Positions 28,801 through 38,739 of a stretch of 64,000 nucleotides of DNA are shown one piece after another (the first letter of the stretch is position 1; every line of letters begins with the position of its first letter). The translations under genes were made by a program, and so were the position numbers. This stretch comes from Thermococcus sp. M36 (GTDB lineage Archaea; Methanobacteriota_B; Thermococci; Thermococcales; Thermococcaceae). The notes below the pieces were generated by a model. The model was not told the origin of the DNA. It saw only the letters and a list, made by a program, of their open reading frames with translations, and ran no database searches. Location of the stretch: assembly GCF_012027355.1 (NCBI RefSeq), contig NZ_SNUH01000002.1, positions 379,991 through 443,990 on the forward strand. Reading direction: 5' to 3'.

Positions 28801-30153
28801 ATGGCAGCAACCGGTGCATCAAACGTTCTGATACCAAGCGTTGATCTTCTGGCGTACGTGATATTCCTGGTTCTGGCGATAGGCCTGCTGTCCCTGCTCG
28901 TGAGCAGGAGGTTTAACGTTTCATACGTCCCCCTGTTCATCCTCCTCGGGATCTTCGTGGGGCCGGTTCTGGGGATCCTCAACAGGACACTCGCCCACGA
29001 ACTGTTCAGCTACATACGTGTTTTCGGCCTCGTCATGATACTGTTCACGGAGGGGCACACGCTCAGCTGGAAAATGCTCAAGAAAAACTCGGGGACGATA
29101 CTTACCCTGGACACAATCGGGCTCCTGCTGACCGCCCTCATCATAGCCTTCGTTTTCTCAAGGGTCTTCGGGGTGCCATTTATTGTCGGGTTCCTCTTTG
29201 GCTCGATAGTCGCCGCAACGGATCCCGCGACCCTGATACCCCTGTTCAGACAGTACCGCGTCCGCGAGGACATAGAGACTATCATAGTGACGGAGTCCAT
29301 ATTCAACGACCCCCTGGGCATTGTCCTGACGTCGGTTGCCATCGCACTCCTCACGCCGGAGGCATCGAGTGCAAGGTTCCTTGAGAGCCTGGCCCACTAC
29401 GTCGGCCTTTACCCCGCGGCCCTGCTGTTCTTTGCATACCAGATGGGCGTCTCAGTCCTTATCGGGGTCAGCCTCGGTGTAATCGGGTACCACCTCCTTA
29501 AACACGCGGAGATCGAAGGCTTTCCCGAGGTCGTGATATTCTCCCTCACCCTCGCCTTTGGGGGCTTTCTCCTGGGGGAGCTCGCCCAGGCGTCGGGCTA
29601 CCTTGTCGCAACGTTAACGGGCATTGTGCTCGGGAACCACAAGGTTTTCTTCAGGGACGAGCCGGAGGTCGTGAGGAGAGTCATGCGCGCAATAGAAAGG
29701 GAGGTTCACTTCAACGAGAGCCTTGCGACGATGGCCACCATATTCATATTCACCCTCCTCGGTGCCAGCCTCGACCCCGAGCTGATAACGTCCCACCTCG
29801 CTCCTGGAGTTGCAGTTGCCCTAGCTTTGATATTCCTGGCCAGGCCGCTGGCGGCACTCCCCATACTCAGATGGCACTCCATCAGGGAGTACCTGTTCAT
29901 ATCCCTTGAAGGGCCGAGGGGTGTCGTTCCGGCTGCCCTCGCGAGCCTGCCCCTGACTCTGGGACTGACGTACGGCAACGGACAGCTGGCCCAATGGGGC
30001 GAGGTTATACTCAGCACCACGATAATCACCGTCCTAGTTACAGTCATCATTGAAACACTCTGGGTGCCCCTCCTCAGGGAAAGGCTGATAGAGGCCTCCA
30101 GCATAGAGAAAGAGCTGAGGAGATCCAGGAAAAAACGAAAAGGGGCGCGTTAG
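28801..30153 (+). CDS. Sodium:proton antiporter, CPA1 (NhaP-type)
   Basis: A 450-residue membrane protein with about twelve hydrophobic segments. CPA1 signatures are visible: LLGIFVGPVLG near the N-terminus, FGSIVAATDPATLIPLFRQ (residues 133-152) and TESIFNDPLGIVLTSVAIAL (near 167). The latter two carry the Asp residues of the ion site. LEGPRGVVPAALASL near residue 385 is also conserved. It probably extrudes Na+ in exchange for H+. The ATG at 28801 follows GGGAGGGCC, and the promoter has GCTTTAATAC near 28755. A 13-residue basic tail ends the protein. Confidence 0.9.
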   Translation: MAATGASNVLIPSVDLLAYVIFLVLAIGLLSLLVSRRFNVSYVPLFILLGIFVGPVLGILNRTLAHELFSYIRVFGLVMILFTEGHTLSWKMLKKNSGTILTLDTIGLLLTALIIAFVFSRVFGVPFIVGFLFGSIVAATDPATLIPLFRQYRVREDIETIIVTESIFNDPLGIVLTSVAIALLTPEASSARFLESLAHYVGLYPAALLFFAYQMGVSVLIGVSLGVIGYHLLKHAEIEGFPEVVIFSLTLAFGGFLLGELAQASGYLVATLTGIVLGNHKVFFRDEPEVVRRVMRAIEREVHFNESLATMATIFIFTLLGASLDPELITSHLAPGVAVALALIFLARPLAALPILRWHSIREYLFISLEGPRGVVPAALASLPLTLGLTYGNGQLAQWGEVILSTTIITVLVTVIIETLWVPLLRERLIEASSIEKELRRSRKKRKGAR

Positions 30154-30164
30154 AATGTCCCACG

Positions 30165-31025
30165 TTATCCCTTCCATACGGCCCCGATCAGATAGAACAG
30201 GAGCTTGGCCGCGGTCAGCGCAGTAGGATCTCCAAGCTCCGTCCCGGCCACCTCCATAATATCGAAGCCGGCTACCTTCTTGTTCTCCACGAGCCACTCA
30301 ACGGCCTCGATAACGTCCCAGAAGCCCAGTCCACCCGCCTCGGGGGTTCCGGTTGATGGGACGAGCGAGAGGTCAAAGGCGTCCACGTCAATGGAGAGGT
30401 AAACCGGCTCCGGGAGGGGCTCCACCAGCTCCACAAAGGCGTCAAAGTCGTAGTCTCTTGCATGAACCCATGGAATCCCGTGGCTCTCAGCGTACTCCAC
30501 TTCCTCCTTCGTCCCGCTCCTTATCCCGAACATGGCTACATTCATGCCGAGTTCGTGGATCCTCCTCGCGACGCAGGCGTGGTTGTATGGGTTTCCCTCG
30601 TAGCTGTCCCTCAGGTCCAGATGGGCGTCGAAGACGATGTAACTTCTAGGCTTCAGAGCCTCGACCGCACCGAGGGTCTGGGAGTGCTCGCCGCCGAGGA
30701 GGATTGGGATGGCCTTTGGGTTTATCCCTTTGAGATCCTCAAGGGTCTCCCGCACCCTGTCCGTGGTCTTCCTCGGGTCACCGGCGACAACTGCAACGTC
30801 GCCTATGTCAGCTATCGGGAGCTCCGCGATGTCTATATCGTAGTCAAGGATGTAGCTTTCCAGGTTCAGCGTCGCGTGCCTTATCAGGGTCGGTCCGAAC
30901 CTTGCCCCGGGCTTGAAACTGGTCGTCCCATCGAAGGGAACTCCAAGGATGACGAACCTGGCCTTTTCGGGCTCCACGAGAGGAAATTCCAGCTTAATGG
31001 TCTCGTAGGTGTGGAGGAAATCCAT
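30165..31025 (-). CDS. speB: Agmatinase family; probable N1-aminopropylagmatine ureohydrolase
   Basis: A 286-residue ureohydrolase with the binuclear Mn ligands in GGEHSQTLG (near residue 107), FDAHLDLRD (near 130) and SIDVDAFDLS (near 215). In Thermococcus kodakarensis the characterised enzyme of this family cleaves N1-aminopropylagmatine to spermidine plus urea rather than agmatine to putrescine. I infer the same here. The start at 31025 has GGAGGTGAGGGT directly upstream; the extension to 31055 runs through this site. A TATA-like CCTTTTAAGG near 31062 gives it its own promoter, 75 bases after IF-5A, whose hypusine modification needs spermidine. Confidence 0.9.
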   Translation of the reverse strand: MDFLHTYETIKLEFPLVEPEKARFVILGVPFDGTTSFKPGARFGPTLIRHATLNLESYILDYDIDIAELPIADIGDVAVVAGDPRKTTDRVRETLEDLKGINPKAIPILLGGEHSQTLGAVEALKPRSYIVFDAHLDLRDSYEGNPYNHACVARRIHELGMNVAMFGIRSGTKEEVEYAESHGIPWVHARDYDFDAFVELVEPLPEPVYLSIDVDAFDLSLVPSTGTPEAGGLGFWDVIEAVEWLVENKKVAGFDIMEVAGTELGDPTALTAAKLLFYLIGAVWKG

Positions 31026-31099
31026 ACCCTCACCTCCTTTAGGGTTAGAATGCACACCTTAAAAGGATTCAGAAGCGGAGAGAAAGGGGAGAGAAGAGC

Positions 31100-31510
31100 T
31101 CACTCGCCCTTGAGCTTCATTATCTTGATCCTGCCGAGGGTCTCCCAGTACTCGACGTTTATTCCTTCCTTGAGCTGATCCTTGATCTCGTCGGCGACGC
31201 CGCCCTCGATCGGAACATCGTAGAGCTCGTAGGTCTCCATGTCCATAATCTGGACGGTGTCCGGAGTCATGGCGATGATCTGGGCGGTTCTCTTGTCAAT
31301 GATCGGAACGTCAACCTCGGCGCTGGTGGGCTTGACGATGCTCCTGACCTTGCCGTCGAAGATTCCAACGGCCTCAATCCTGGCCTTGGCGGAGCCGTGC
31401 TTTCCAGGTGAGGAAACGGTTATGTTGCCGATCCTGCAGGGTTCACCGTCGATGAGGATGTACCTTCCCGGCTTGAGCTTGCTAACCTGAACCTTGGTCT
31501 TGTCTCCCAT
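31100..31510 (-). CDS. Translation factor aIF-5A
   Basis: A 136-residue factor, orthologous to eIF5A and bacterial EF-P, which rescues ribosomes stalled at polyproline and other poor peptide-bond sites. The N-terminal KOW-like domain ends in the modification loop [10 protein letters not shown], where Lys37 is converted to (deoxy)hypusine using the aminobutyl group of spermidine. The C-terminal OB domain follows ([18 protein letters not shown]). The ATG at 31510 follows GGGAGGTCTG, and a TATTTTTTAAAG-type element near 31558 serves as promoter. The next gene downstream supplies spermidine. Confidence 0.97.
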   Translation of the reverse strand: MGDKTKVQVSKLKPGRYILIDGEPCRIGNITVSSPGKHGSAKARIEAVGIFDGKVRSIVKPTSAEVDVPIIDKRTAQIIAMTPDTVQIMDMETYELYDVPIEGGVADEIKDQLKEGINVEYWETLGRIKIMKLKGE

Positions 31511-31561
31511 TTTTCAGACCTCCCATAAGCGTTCTAAGACCGATTGGGAAGGGTCTTTAAA

Positions 31562-31582
31562 AAATTTTTGAAAAAAAGTATT
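31562..31582 (-). terminator. T-rich terminator of the symporter-like gene, overlapping the IF-5A promoter
   Basis: Just after the stop of the symporter-like gene at 31584, the minus strand carries a T7 run followed by AAAATTTTTT. This should terminate that transcript. The second T run also merges into the TATA region of aIF-5A, so terminator and promoter share bases in a 73-bp gap. Confidence 0.45.
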
Positions 31583-31583
31583 C

Positions 31584-32963
31584 CTAACGTCGGGTCCTGA
31601 GCAGCATGCTGTTCATGAACGCCGGGACGAAGAGCACCAGACCGAGCAGTGCACCAATTTTTACGGAGACCGCCGGTGCCCTAAGGGCATAGTACAGGGC
31701 CACCAGGCCAACGAGGGCCAGAATGGCGATTACTACCACAAGTATCTCCCTGTTCAAGGACAGATCCTCCGAAAGCAGCGGGTATGCCTCCACGGCGGCC
31801 ACCAGAGTCCCAACACTGAAAGGAACGACCAAGAACATCGTTCTGATGTCGCCGACCATCATGGCCGCAGATAGAACGACCCCAAAGAGGGCAACGAGGC
31901 CGAGGCTCCTGCCCCTGTCAAACCTCATGACCTCCGATAACACCTGGCTGCCCATCTCGATCAGGATTATTATAGTCGTCAGACCTGCGAAGTACAGGGA
32001 CAGCATCAGGAGGGATATCAGCCTCCCTGCGCTGACGATGTTGCCCCTTAGGACGTAGGGTATTGAGTAAAAGACCTCAATGGAGTCTATGGGGCTCTTT
32101 TCGCCGTTTGTTGTGTACTCCTTGAGATCCTGGAACCCCATAAAGAGACGCATTGACTCTTCAGCAGGGATGCTGGGGTTCCTGAACGCCTTTCCAAACC
32201 CCTGGTACGCTGCACCAAGGGAGTAAGCGACCGTAAACGCCGCAGCAAAGCTCAGGATTATCTGGAGCACAAACACAGCGGCCAGGACCTTTTTCAGATC
32301 CAGCTCCTCCGGGGTAAAGCTACCCACGACATAGTAGACGCCCGTCCCTAAGCCGAATGAAATGAGTACGGATATGAGCATGTAGAGAACCCCTTTGAGG
32401 GACAGGGGCTGGTTGAGGGATGTTATTGACGAGACAGCACTCTCCATGTACTGAACCGCCTGCGGGGCCGTAACGGTATTGAGGGCCTGGTTCCGGATGA
32501 GCACCGCGGAGACTATGGCAAACAGAACAAAGAGCACCGAGAGAACTGAAATGACCTCAAGCGTCCTGCCCTTTGCCATCATGAGGAGGAGCACCGACAG
32601 AACCACCGTTCCAACCGCTATCGGCAGGACGTACCTGGAACCCACCCCAAATACGTAGATGAGGCTGTAGGAGGAGTAGTACGTCGTTATCCCCAGCATT
32701 ATGAAAAGGAACATCAGGAGAACGAATATCAGGCTTGGAGTCCTTGACACCTTGAAAAACAGCTCGTATATCAGGTACCTGGTGCGCTTGGTGCTCTCCG
32801 CCTCACTGTAGACGAGGAACAGAACCATCAGCATGGGGATCAACGATATCAGAAAGCCTTTGAGCCCAAAGGTGATGTAGTACTTTGGCAGGACAAGGAA
32901 GTTCCATATCCCGAGGACGTAACCCGTTATCAAAAATGCCATCAGGAAGCTTATTTTTCTCAT
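31584..32963 (-). CDS. Divergent sodium:neurotransmitter symporter-like membrane protein
   Basis: A 459-residue protein with about eleven or twelve hydrophobic segments. Pieces resemble the SNF/NSS (LeuT-fold) family: GYVLGIWNFLVLPKYYITFG at the N-terminus recalls TM1 with its unwound GxGNxWRFP site, FGLGTGVYYVVGSF (near residue 205) recalls TM6, and YFAGLTTIIILIEM (near 325) recalls TM8. The canonical GNIWRFP is not conserved, and a long acidic loop (about 270-300) separates the later helices. The substrate cannot be assigned and sodium coupling is uncertain. The resemblance is by eye and needs a profile search. Confidence 0.6.
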   Translation of the reverse strand: MRKISFLMAFLITGYVLGIWNFLVLPKYYITFGLKGFLISLIPMLMVLFLVYSEAESTKRTRYLIYELFFKVSRTPSLIFVLLMFLFIMLGITTYYSSYSLIYVFGVGSRYVLPIAVGTVVLSVLLLMMAKGRTLEVISVLSVLFVLFAIVSAVLIRNQALNTVTAPQAVQYMESAVSSITSLNQPLSLKGVLYMLISVLISFGLGTGVYYVVGSFTPEELDLKKVLAAVFVLQIILSFAAAFTVAYSLGAAYQGFGKAFRNPSIPAEESMRLFMGFQDLKEYTTNGEKSPIDSIEVFYSIPYVLRGNIVSAGRLISLLMLSLYFAGLTTIIILIEMGSQVLSEVMRFDRGRSLGLVALFGVVLSAAMMVGDIRTMFLVVPFSVGTLVAAVEAYPLLSEDLSLNREILVVVIAILALVGLVALYYALRAPAVSVKIGALLGLVLFVPAFMNSMLLRTRR

Positions 32964-33066
32964 TGATTCACACCCCCGCGGAGATGTCCACGGCCAACGG
33001 CCGGAGCACTTAAGGGAAAATTAAAGCGGTCCAATATAAAAACATTATGTCGCTTCCCGGGCCTTT

Positions 33067-34792
<1,726 letters not shown>

Positions 34793-34817
34793 GCCAACAC
34801 CCAAACTGACATTGGAG

Positions 34818-34829
34818 AAGGTATATATA
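34818..34829. promoter_or_regulatory. Shared bidirectional TATA box
   Basis: GGTATATATAAG is centred almost midway between two divergent start codons, 34792 on the minus strand and 34852 on the plus strand. It reads as a TATA box in both directions and no other TATA element fits either gene. Each start codon is about 28-32 bases from the box centre, so both mRNAs would have very short leaders. The plus orientation has the better purine-rich BRE (GAGAAGG). Confidence 0.6.
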
Positions 34830-34851
34830 AGTCCTGTCCCTAGTGGAGACA

Positions 34852-35430
34852 ATGCCCCTAAAACTTCCCGTATTCCGTAAGAAAGTCCTTGAGCTGCTGT
34901 CCTCGACCGGGGAGAAGAAGGTAATGCACCTAAGCGACACCCCTGAGAGTGCCTACCGCTTTATAAAAGCCCTTATCGAGAAGACCCGGCCTGACTACAT
35001 CATTCACACCGGCGACTTGGCCGACAACGTAAAGCTGGAGCGCAGGCCGGAACTCAGGCCCCTATACAAGGGGTCGCTCAGAAAGCTTGCGGGGGTACTC
35101 AGGGGCTCTGACGCGAGACTGTATATTGTCCCAGGTAACGAGGACGATCCAGAACTCGTCAGGGAGTTCTTCGGTGATACCGTCTTCGAGCCCGGTACGA
35201 TCGTCGAGATTGAAGGTGTCAGGTTCGCCCTTGGCCACACTTGGAAGGACGTGATAGGTAAGGACGCCGATTTCAAGCTCTACGGCCACAACTTCAAGCT
35301 GATCGAAAATGGGCTGAACGGAGTTCTGGGCGTTAACTTCGTCCTCCTACCCAGCAGAAGAACTTATCGTGTCAAATATCCTGGCGGGACAGATCTTGAC
35401 AGGGGCTACAAGATGTGGAGGGGTCTGTAG
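34852..35430 (+). CDS. Calcineurin-like metallophosphoesterase
   Basis: A 192-residue phosphoesterase related to the YfcE/MJ0936 group. Metal-binding motifs appear in order: HLSDTPES near residue 26, HTGDLADN near 53, the GNxD-type VPGNEDDPE near 93, ALGHTWKD near 127 and YGHNFKL near 142. The last site has Asn-Phe where many relatives have His-His, so catalytic competence is not certain. The start is the ATG at 34852, just downstream of the shared TATA box; the GTG at 34843 probably lies upstream of the transcript start. It overlaps the next gene by one base. Confidence 0.8.
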   Translation: MPLKLPVFRKKVLELLSSTGEKKVMHLSDTPESAYRFIKALIEKTRPDYIIHTGDLADNVKLERRPELRPLYKGSLRKLAGVLRGSDARLYIVPGNEDDPELVREFFGDTVFEPGTIVEIEGVRFALGHTWKDVIGKDADFKLYGHNFKLIENGLNGVLGVNFVLLPSRRTYRVKYPGGTDLDRGYKMWRGL

Positions 35431-36404
35431 TGAGGATTATCCGGTTTGGGCCGTCTATAGTGTTCCTAAGGACGGCGCACGCCGGTGAAGTTAAGGCCGC
35501 CCTGAGGGACATTTTTGGAGTTGATGAGGTCAATACAGAGGAGGCGATACGGAGCAGCAGTGAGTTTGAGACAGTGGTTTTTGTCACGGACGAGTGGCAG
35601 AAGGAAACCCTCCCCCCAGAGAGGGGTTTCCTGATAAAATCTCACGCCCCGCTCGTCCTGAGCGAGATCATAAACAGGAACCTCCCAATCGAGAAGGTTT
35701 ATGTGGAGAGCACGCTGATATTTCTCCGGGTCCCCCAGAAAGTCGGAGAGGCCCTGGGGTTAATAGCCGAAAAGTACTCCGGGGACGTCATGGACATAAG
35801 GCGGGCCCTCGATGAGGGAGAGGCGGGGGATACAATAATAGCCATTACGACAAGGAAACTCAACTCTCCCATAGGGCCCGATGAGATAGAGGGGGCGGTT
35901 CTCATAAGAAGGAACTTTCTCCAGGTTTACAGGGAGCTGAGCATTGACATCCCGGTTCTTCTTCTGAAGCTGATGCCCGACTGGAACGAGCTGACCATCA
36001 AAATCTACGACACGGAAAAGCGCTACGAGGAGAACATCGAGAGGCTAATGATGGTTATTGAAGACCTCGACATCGGCTTTGTAGTGGGAGAAGGGTGGGA
36101 CTGGGACTATCCAAGGCCCTTCATGCGCGTCCCGGTTTACAAGCTCAAGCTTTTGACCTGGGAGAAGCCCGAGCGCGTTAAGTTCCTGCTCAAGGGCATC
36201 GAGTACGTTGGTTACAAGAGGCTCTGCGACATTGATGTTTTCGTCGAGGGCAAGAAGATAAGCTGGACTTCCCTGGGAAAGTACGATTCCAAGTTCGAGC
36301 TGGCTAAAGCCGCCAGGGATGAGCTGGAGAAAAACCTCAGCGGGGACGTATTGGAGAGGCTGAAGGAACTCGACGAGAAGCTCGCGACTGAATCAGAAGA
36401 CTGA
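35430..36404 (+). CDS. Conserved protein of unknown function
   Basis: A soluble 324-residue protein I do not recognise. It is alpha/beta throughout, with a repeated-looking strand pattern (FETVVFVTDEW, GDTIIAITTRKL, DIGFVVGEGWDWDYPRP) and a charged C-terminal helix (LEKNLSGDVLERLKELDEKL). There is no signal peptide or membrane segment. Translation probably begins at the GTG at 35430, which overlaps the stop of the phosphoesterase gene and has GGAGGGG six bases upstream. The ATG at 35415 lacks a good site. The coupling suggests a shared pathway with the phosphoesterase. It converges on the methyltransferase gene with one base between stops. Confidence 0.65.
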   Translation: MRIIRFGPSIVFLRTAHAGEVKAALRDIFGVDEVNTEEAIRSSSEFETVVFVTDEWQKETLPPERGFLIKSHAPLVLSEIINRNLPIEKVYVESTLIFLRVPQKVGEALGLIAEKYSGDVMDIRRALDEGEAGDTIIAITTRKLNSPIGPDEIEGAVLIRRNFLQVYRELSIDIPVLLLKLMPDWNELTIKIYDTEKRYEENIERLMMVIEDLDIGFVVGEGWDWDYPRPFMRVPVYKLKLLTWEKPERVKFLLKGIEYVGYKRLCDIDVFVEGKKISWTSLGKYDSKFELAKAARDELEKNLSGDVLERLKELDEKLATESED

Positions 36405-36405
36405 C

Positions 36406-37335
36406 CTACATCTTCCTTATTTTGGCCACAAAAAAGCCGCTCGTCCTGTGTCTGTCGGGATAAAAGCGCCTCGCCTTTTTTATCTCTTCGTTCAGCTCTA
36501 TTCCGAAGGGCTTGGTTAAAGCCGGCTCGCCGTATCTCAAAGGCAGAAGCTCGACATTGAAGTTGTCAAGAACCCACTGGATTACAAACTCGTTCTCCTC
36601 CGGCTCGAGGGAGCAGGTTGAGTAAACGAGGATTCCACCCTTCCTGAGCACGCTCAGGCCCTTCTCAAGCAGCTTCATCTGCAGACCCTGGCAGAACTTG
36701 ACATCATCCATTGTACGGTTGGCCTTCCTCTCGGGGTTCTTGTGTATCGTCCCCGAACCAGTGCAGGGGGCATCGAGAAGGATTCTGTCGAACTCAACGC
36801 CGAGCTCGTCTATGTAGAGCGACGATTTGTGGACGAGGACGGTGTTCGTAACTCCCAGCCTTGAGAGGTTCAGCCTCGTTTCCTTCAAGCGCTCCTCGCC
36901 GACATCGAAAGCATAAATTATCCCCTCGTTCTCCATGAGCTGGGCCATGTATGAGGTCTTCCCGCCGGGGGCAGCAGCCATGTCGGCGACAACTTCTCCC
37001 GGCTTCGGCTCGAGTGCAACTGGCGGATACATCGAGCTCGCTTCCTGTATGTAGAGCAGTCCCGAGAGGTATTCCGGCGTTGAGGTTATCGAGAAGGGCT
37101 CCCGCGTAAGGCAGAACCCCTCCCTCGCCCAGGGGACGCGCTTGAACTGGAAGCCCTTCTTGTTGAGAAGCTTCGTGAGCTTTGGAACCTCTATCCTGAG
37201 CGTGTTTACGCGGAAGCACCTCGGGAGGGGCTTTTCCATAGCCTCGACTATTGCTAACGCCCTCTCTCCCCAGAGCTGGTAGTACCGCTCCGCGAAGGTC
37301 TTGGAGTAGCCGAGGCTGAAGAGCTTTTCCAGCAT
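36406..37335 (-). CDS. NOL1/NOP2/Sun-family RNA (cytosine-5) methyltransferase
   Basis: A 309-residue methyltransferase placing m5C in tRNA or rRNA. SAM motif I is ADMAAAPGGKTSYMAQ near residue 115, motif IV LLDAPCTGSGT near 185 with one catalytic Cys, and motif VI YSTCSLEPEENE near 238 with the second. It closely resembles the archaeal tRNA m5C enzyme studied in Pyrococcus. The start at 37335 is fixed by a minus-strand TATA element (CTTTTAAACC, 37355-37365) that predicts a nearly leaderless mRNA. The reading back to 37392 would run through this promoter and into the dyad cluster. Confidence 0.93.
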   Translation of the reverse strand: MLEKLFSLGYSKTFAERYYQLWGERALAIVEAMEKPLPRCFRVNTLRIEVPKLTKLLNKKGFQFKRVPWAREGFCLTREPFSITSTPEYLSGLLYIQEASSMYPPVALEPKPGEVVADMAAAPGGKTSYMAQLMENEGIIYAFDVGEERLKETRLNLSRLGVTNTVLVHKSSLYIDELGVEFDRILLDAPCTGSGTIHKNPERKANRTMDDVKFCQGLQMKLLEKGLSVLRKGGILVYSTCSLEPEENEFVIQWVLDNFNVELLPLRYGEPALTKPFGIELNEEIKKARRFYPDRHRTSGFFVAKIRKM

Positions 37336-37372
37336 GGTTGAAGGTTGGAGGTGGGGTTTAAAAGGTTCTTCG

Positions 37373-37460
37373 TTGTGAAAGTGCATTTTCACAAAACACG
37401 CAATCTATGAAAAATCCACTTTCATAAATTGGCACTTTTGTGAAAGGGGTTTTCATAAAA
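37373..37460. promoter_or_regulatory. Three helically phased TGAAA/TTTCA dyads upstream of the m5C methyltransferase gene
   Basis: Three inverted repeats lie in a row. Dyad 1 (37373-37394) is TTGTGAAA, 6 bases, TTTCACAA. Dyad 2 (37406-37426) is TATGAAA, 7 bases, TTTCATA. Dyad 3 (37436-37460) has TGAAA/TTTCA with T/A flanks and one mismatch. Their centres are 32 to 33 bp apart, three helical turns, so all would face the same side of DNA. Dyad 1 begins about 10 bp upstream of the methyltransferase TATA box. The layout looks like a cooperative operator. The regulator is unknown. Confidence 0.6.
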
Positions 37461-37515
37461 TGAACTCAAAGTTGTCAAACTCCCAACGGAGGAACAAAAG
37501 AGAGGAGAAAGGGGA

Positions 37516-38463
37516 TCAGACCTTAATTCCACCCATAACCAGAGCCATAACGGCCTTCTGGGCGTGGAGCCTGTTCTCGGCCTCGTCGAAGACGACGCTG
37601 TTCGGGCTGTCCACAACGTCGTCCGTAACTTCCTCGCCCCTGTGGGCCGGGAGGCAGTGCATGAAGATGTAGTCTGGCTTTGCGTGCTTGACGAGGTCCT
37701 TGTTGACCTGGAACGGCTGGAATATCTTCCTCCTCTCCTCGGCCTCGGCCTCCTGCCCCATGCTAGCCCAGACATCGGTGTAGATGACGTCGGCGTCCTT
37801 GACGGCCTTGACCGGGTCGTGCAGGAGCTCAAATGAGCCACCGCTCTCGGCCGCGTTCTGCTCCGCCCACTTGATGACCCTCTCGTCCGGCTCGTAGCCC
37901 TCCGGAGTCGCGACAACGACGTCGGCACCGAGCTTGGTTCCGGCTATCATGAGGGAGTGGGCAACGTTGTTTCCGTCGCCGACGTAGACTATCTTGAGGC
38001 CAGCAATCCTGCCCTTCTTCTCGAGTATGGTCTGGTAGTCGGCGAGGGCCTGGCACGGGTGCGAGAAGTCGCTCAGACCGTTGATGACCGGAACGTCGGC
38101 GTACTTGGCGAGATCAACAACGTCCTGGTGGTCGAAAACACGGGCCATTATTCCGTCCACATACCTGCTAAGGACGCGGGCGGTGTCGGCTATCGTCTCG
38201 CCGCGCCTGAGCTGAAGGTCGTTCGCGTTGAGGTAGAGGCCGTAACCGCCGAGCTGGTAGATGCCAACTTCGAAGGAAATCCTCGTCCTCGTGGACGGCT
38301 TTTGGAATATCATGGCGAGCGTCTTCCCCTCAAGGACGCGGTGCGGCTTTCCTATCTTGTTCCAGATCTTCATCATCTCGGCCGTCTTGAGAATGGTCTC
38401 AATCTCCTCCCTAGTAAAGTCCTGAAGGCAGAGAACATCCCTTCCAGCTAGGCTTACCACCAT
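37516..38463 (-). CDS. argF: Ornithine carbamoyltransferase
   Basis: Condenses carbamoyl phosphate with ornithine to give citrulline in arginine metabolism. The 315-residue protein has the carbamoyl-phosphate site STRTRISFEVG near residue 55, HPCQALADY near 133, the ornithine-side DVWASMGQ near 235 and HCLPAHRGEEV near 268. Length and sequence match the thermostable Pyrococcus/Thermococcus enzymes. The ATG at 38463 is preceded by GGCGGTGATGCAC; two upstream in-frame ATGs overlap this site. A GTTATTAAATT element near 38500 serves as promoter. No other arginine genes are adjacent. Confidence 0.96.
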   Translation of the reverse strand: MVVSLAGRDVLCLQDFTREEIETILKTAEMMKIWNKIGKPHRVLEGKTLAMIFQKPSTRTRISFEVGIYQLGGYGLYLNANDLQLRRGETIADTARVLSRYVDGIMARVFDHQDVVDLAKYADVPVINGLSDFSHPCQALADYQTILEKKGRIAGLKIVYVGDGNNVAHSLMIAGTKLGADVVVATPEGYEPDERVIKWAEQNAAESGGSFELLHDPVKAVKDADVIYTDVWASMGQEAEAEERRKIFQPFQVNKDLVKHAKPDYIFMHCLPAHRGEEVTDDVVDSPNSVVFDEAENRLHAQKAVMALVMGGIKV

Positions 38464-38739
38464 GTGCATCACCGCCTAAAGCTGGGGAGCGAATTTAATA
38501 ACCCTTTCGTCGGATAAAGCCATCATTAACTGAAATCTTTTGAGCATTGATGTACGTGGGCTTTTCAAACGTAATGGATACGGCGCAGGCCCCCGCGCAA
38601 CGCTGCACTCAAAACGTCGGCTATATGTGAAAACATCCGTATATCCACCACCCTTTCCAGGACCAACTGGGATTTTTGACAGCTCACGACGGACAAATCT
38701 AATAAACGTGCTGTCGTTTTTCCACCGGTGGCGACCGTG

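Noticed and set aside
37373-37460. Short CRISPR array
   Set aside because: The repeating units are dyads of 21-25 bp spaced by DNA turns, not identical direct repeats with unique spacers, and there are no cas genes.
38464-38739. Hidden RNA or small gene between argF and thyX
   Set aside because: Only weak inverted fragments (GGATACGG / CCGTATATCC) and the two promoters were found; no box C/D, no supported start codon.
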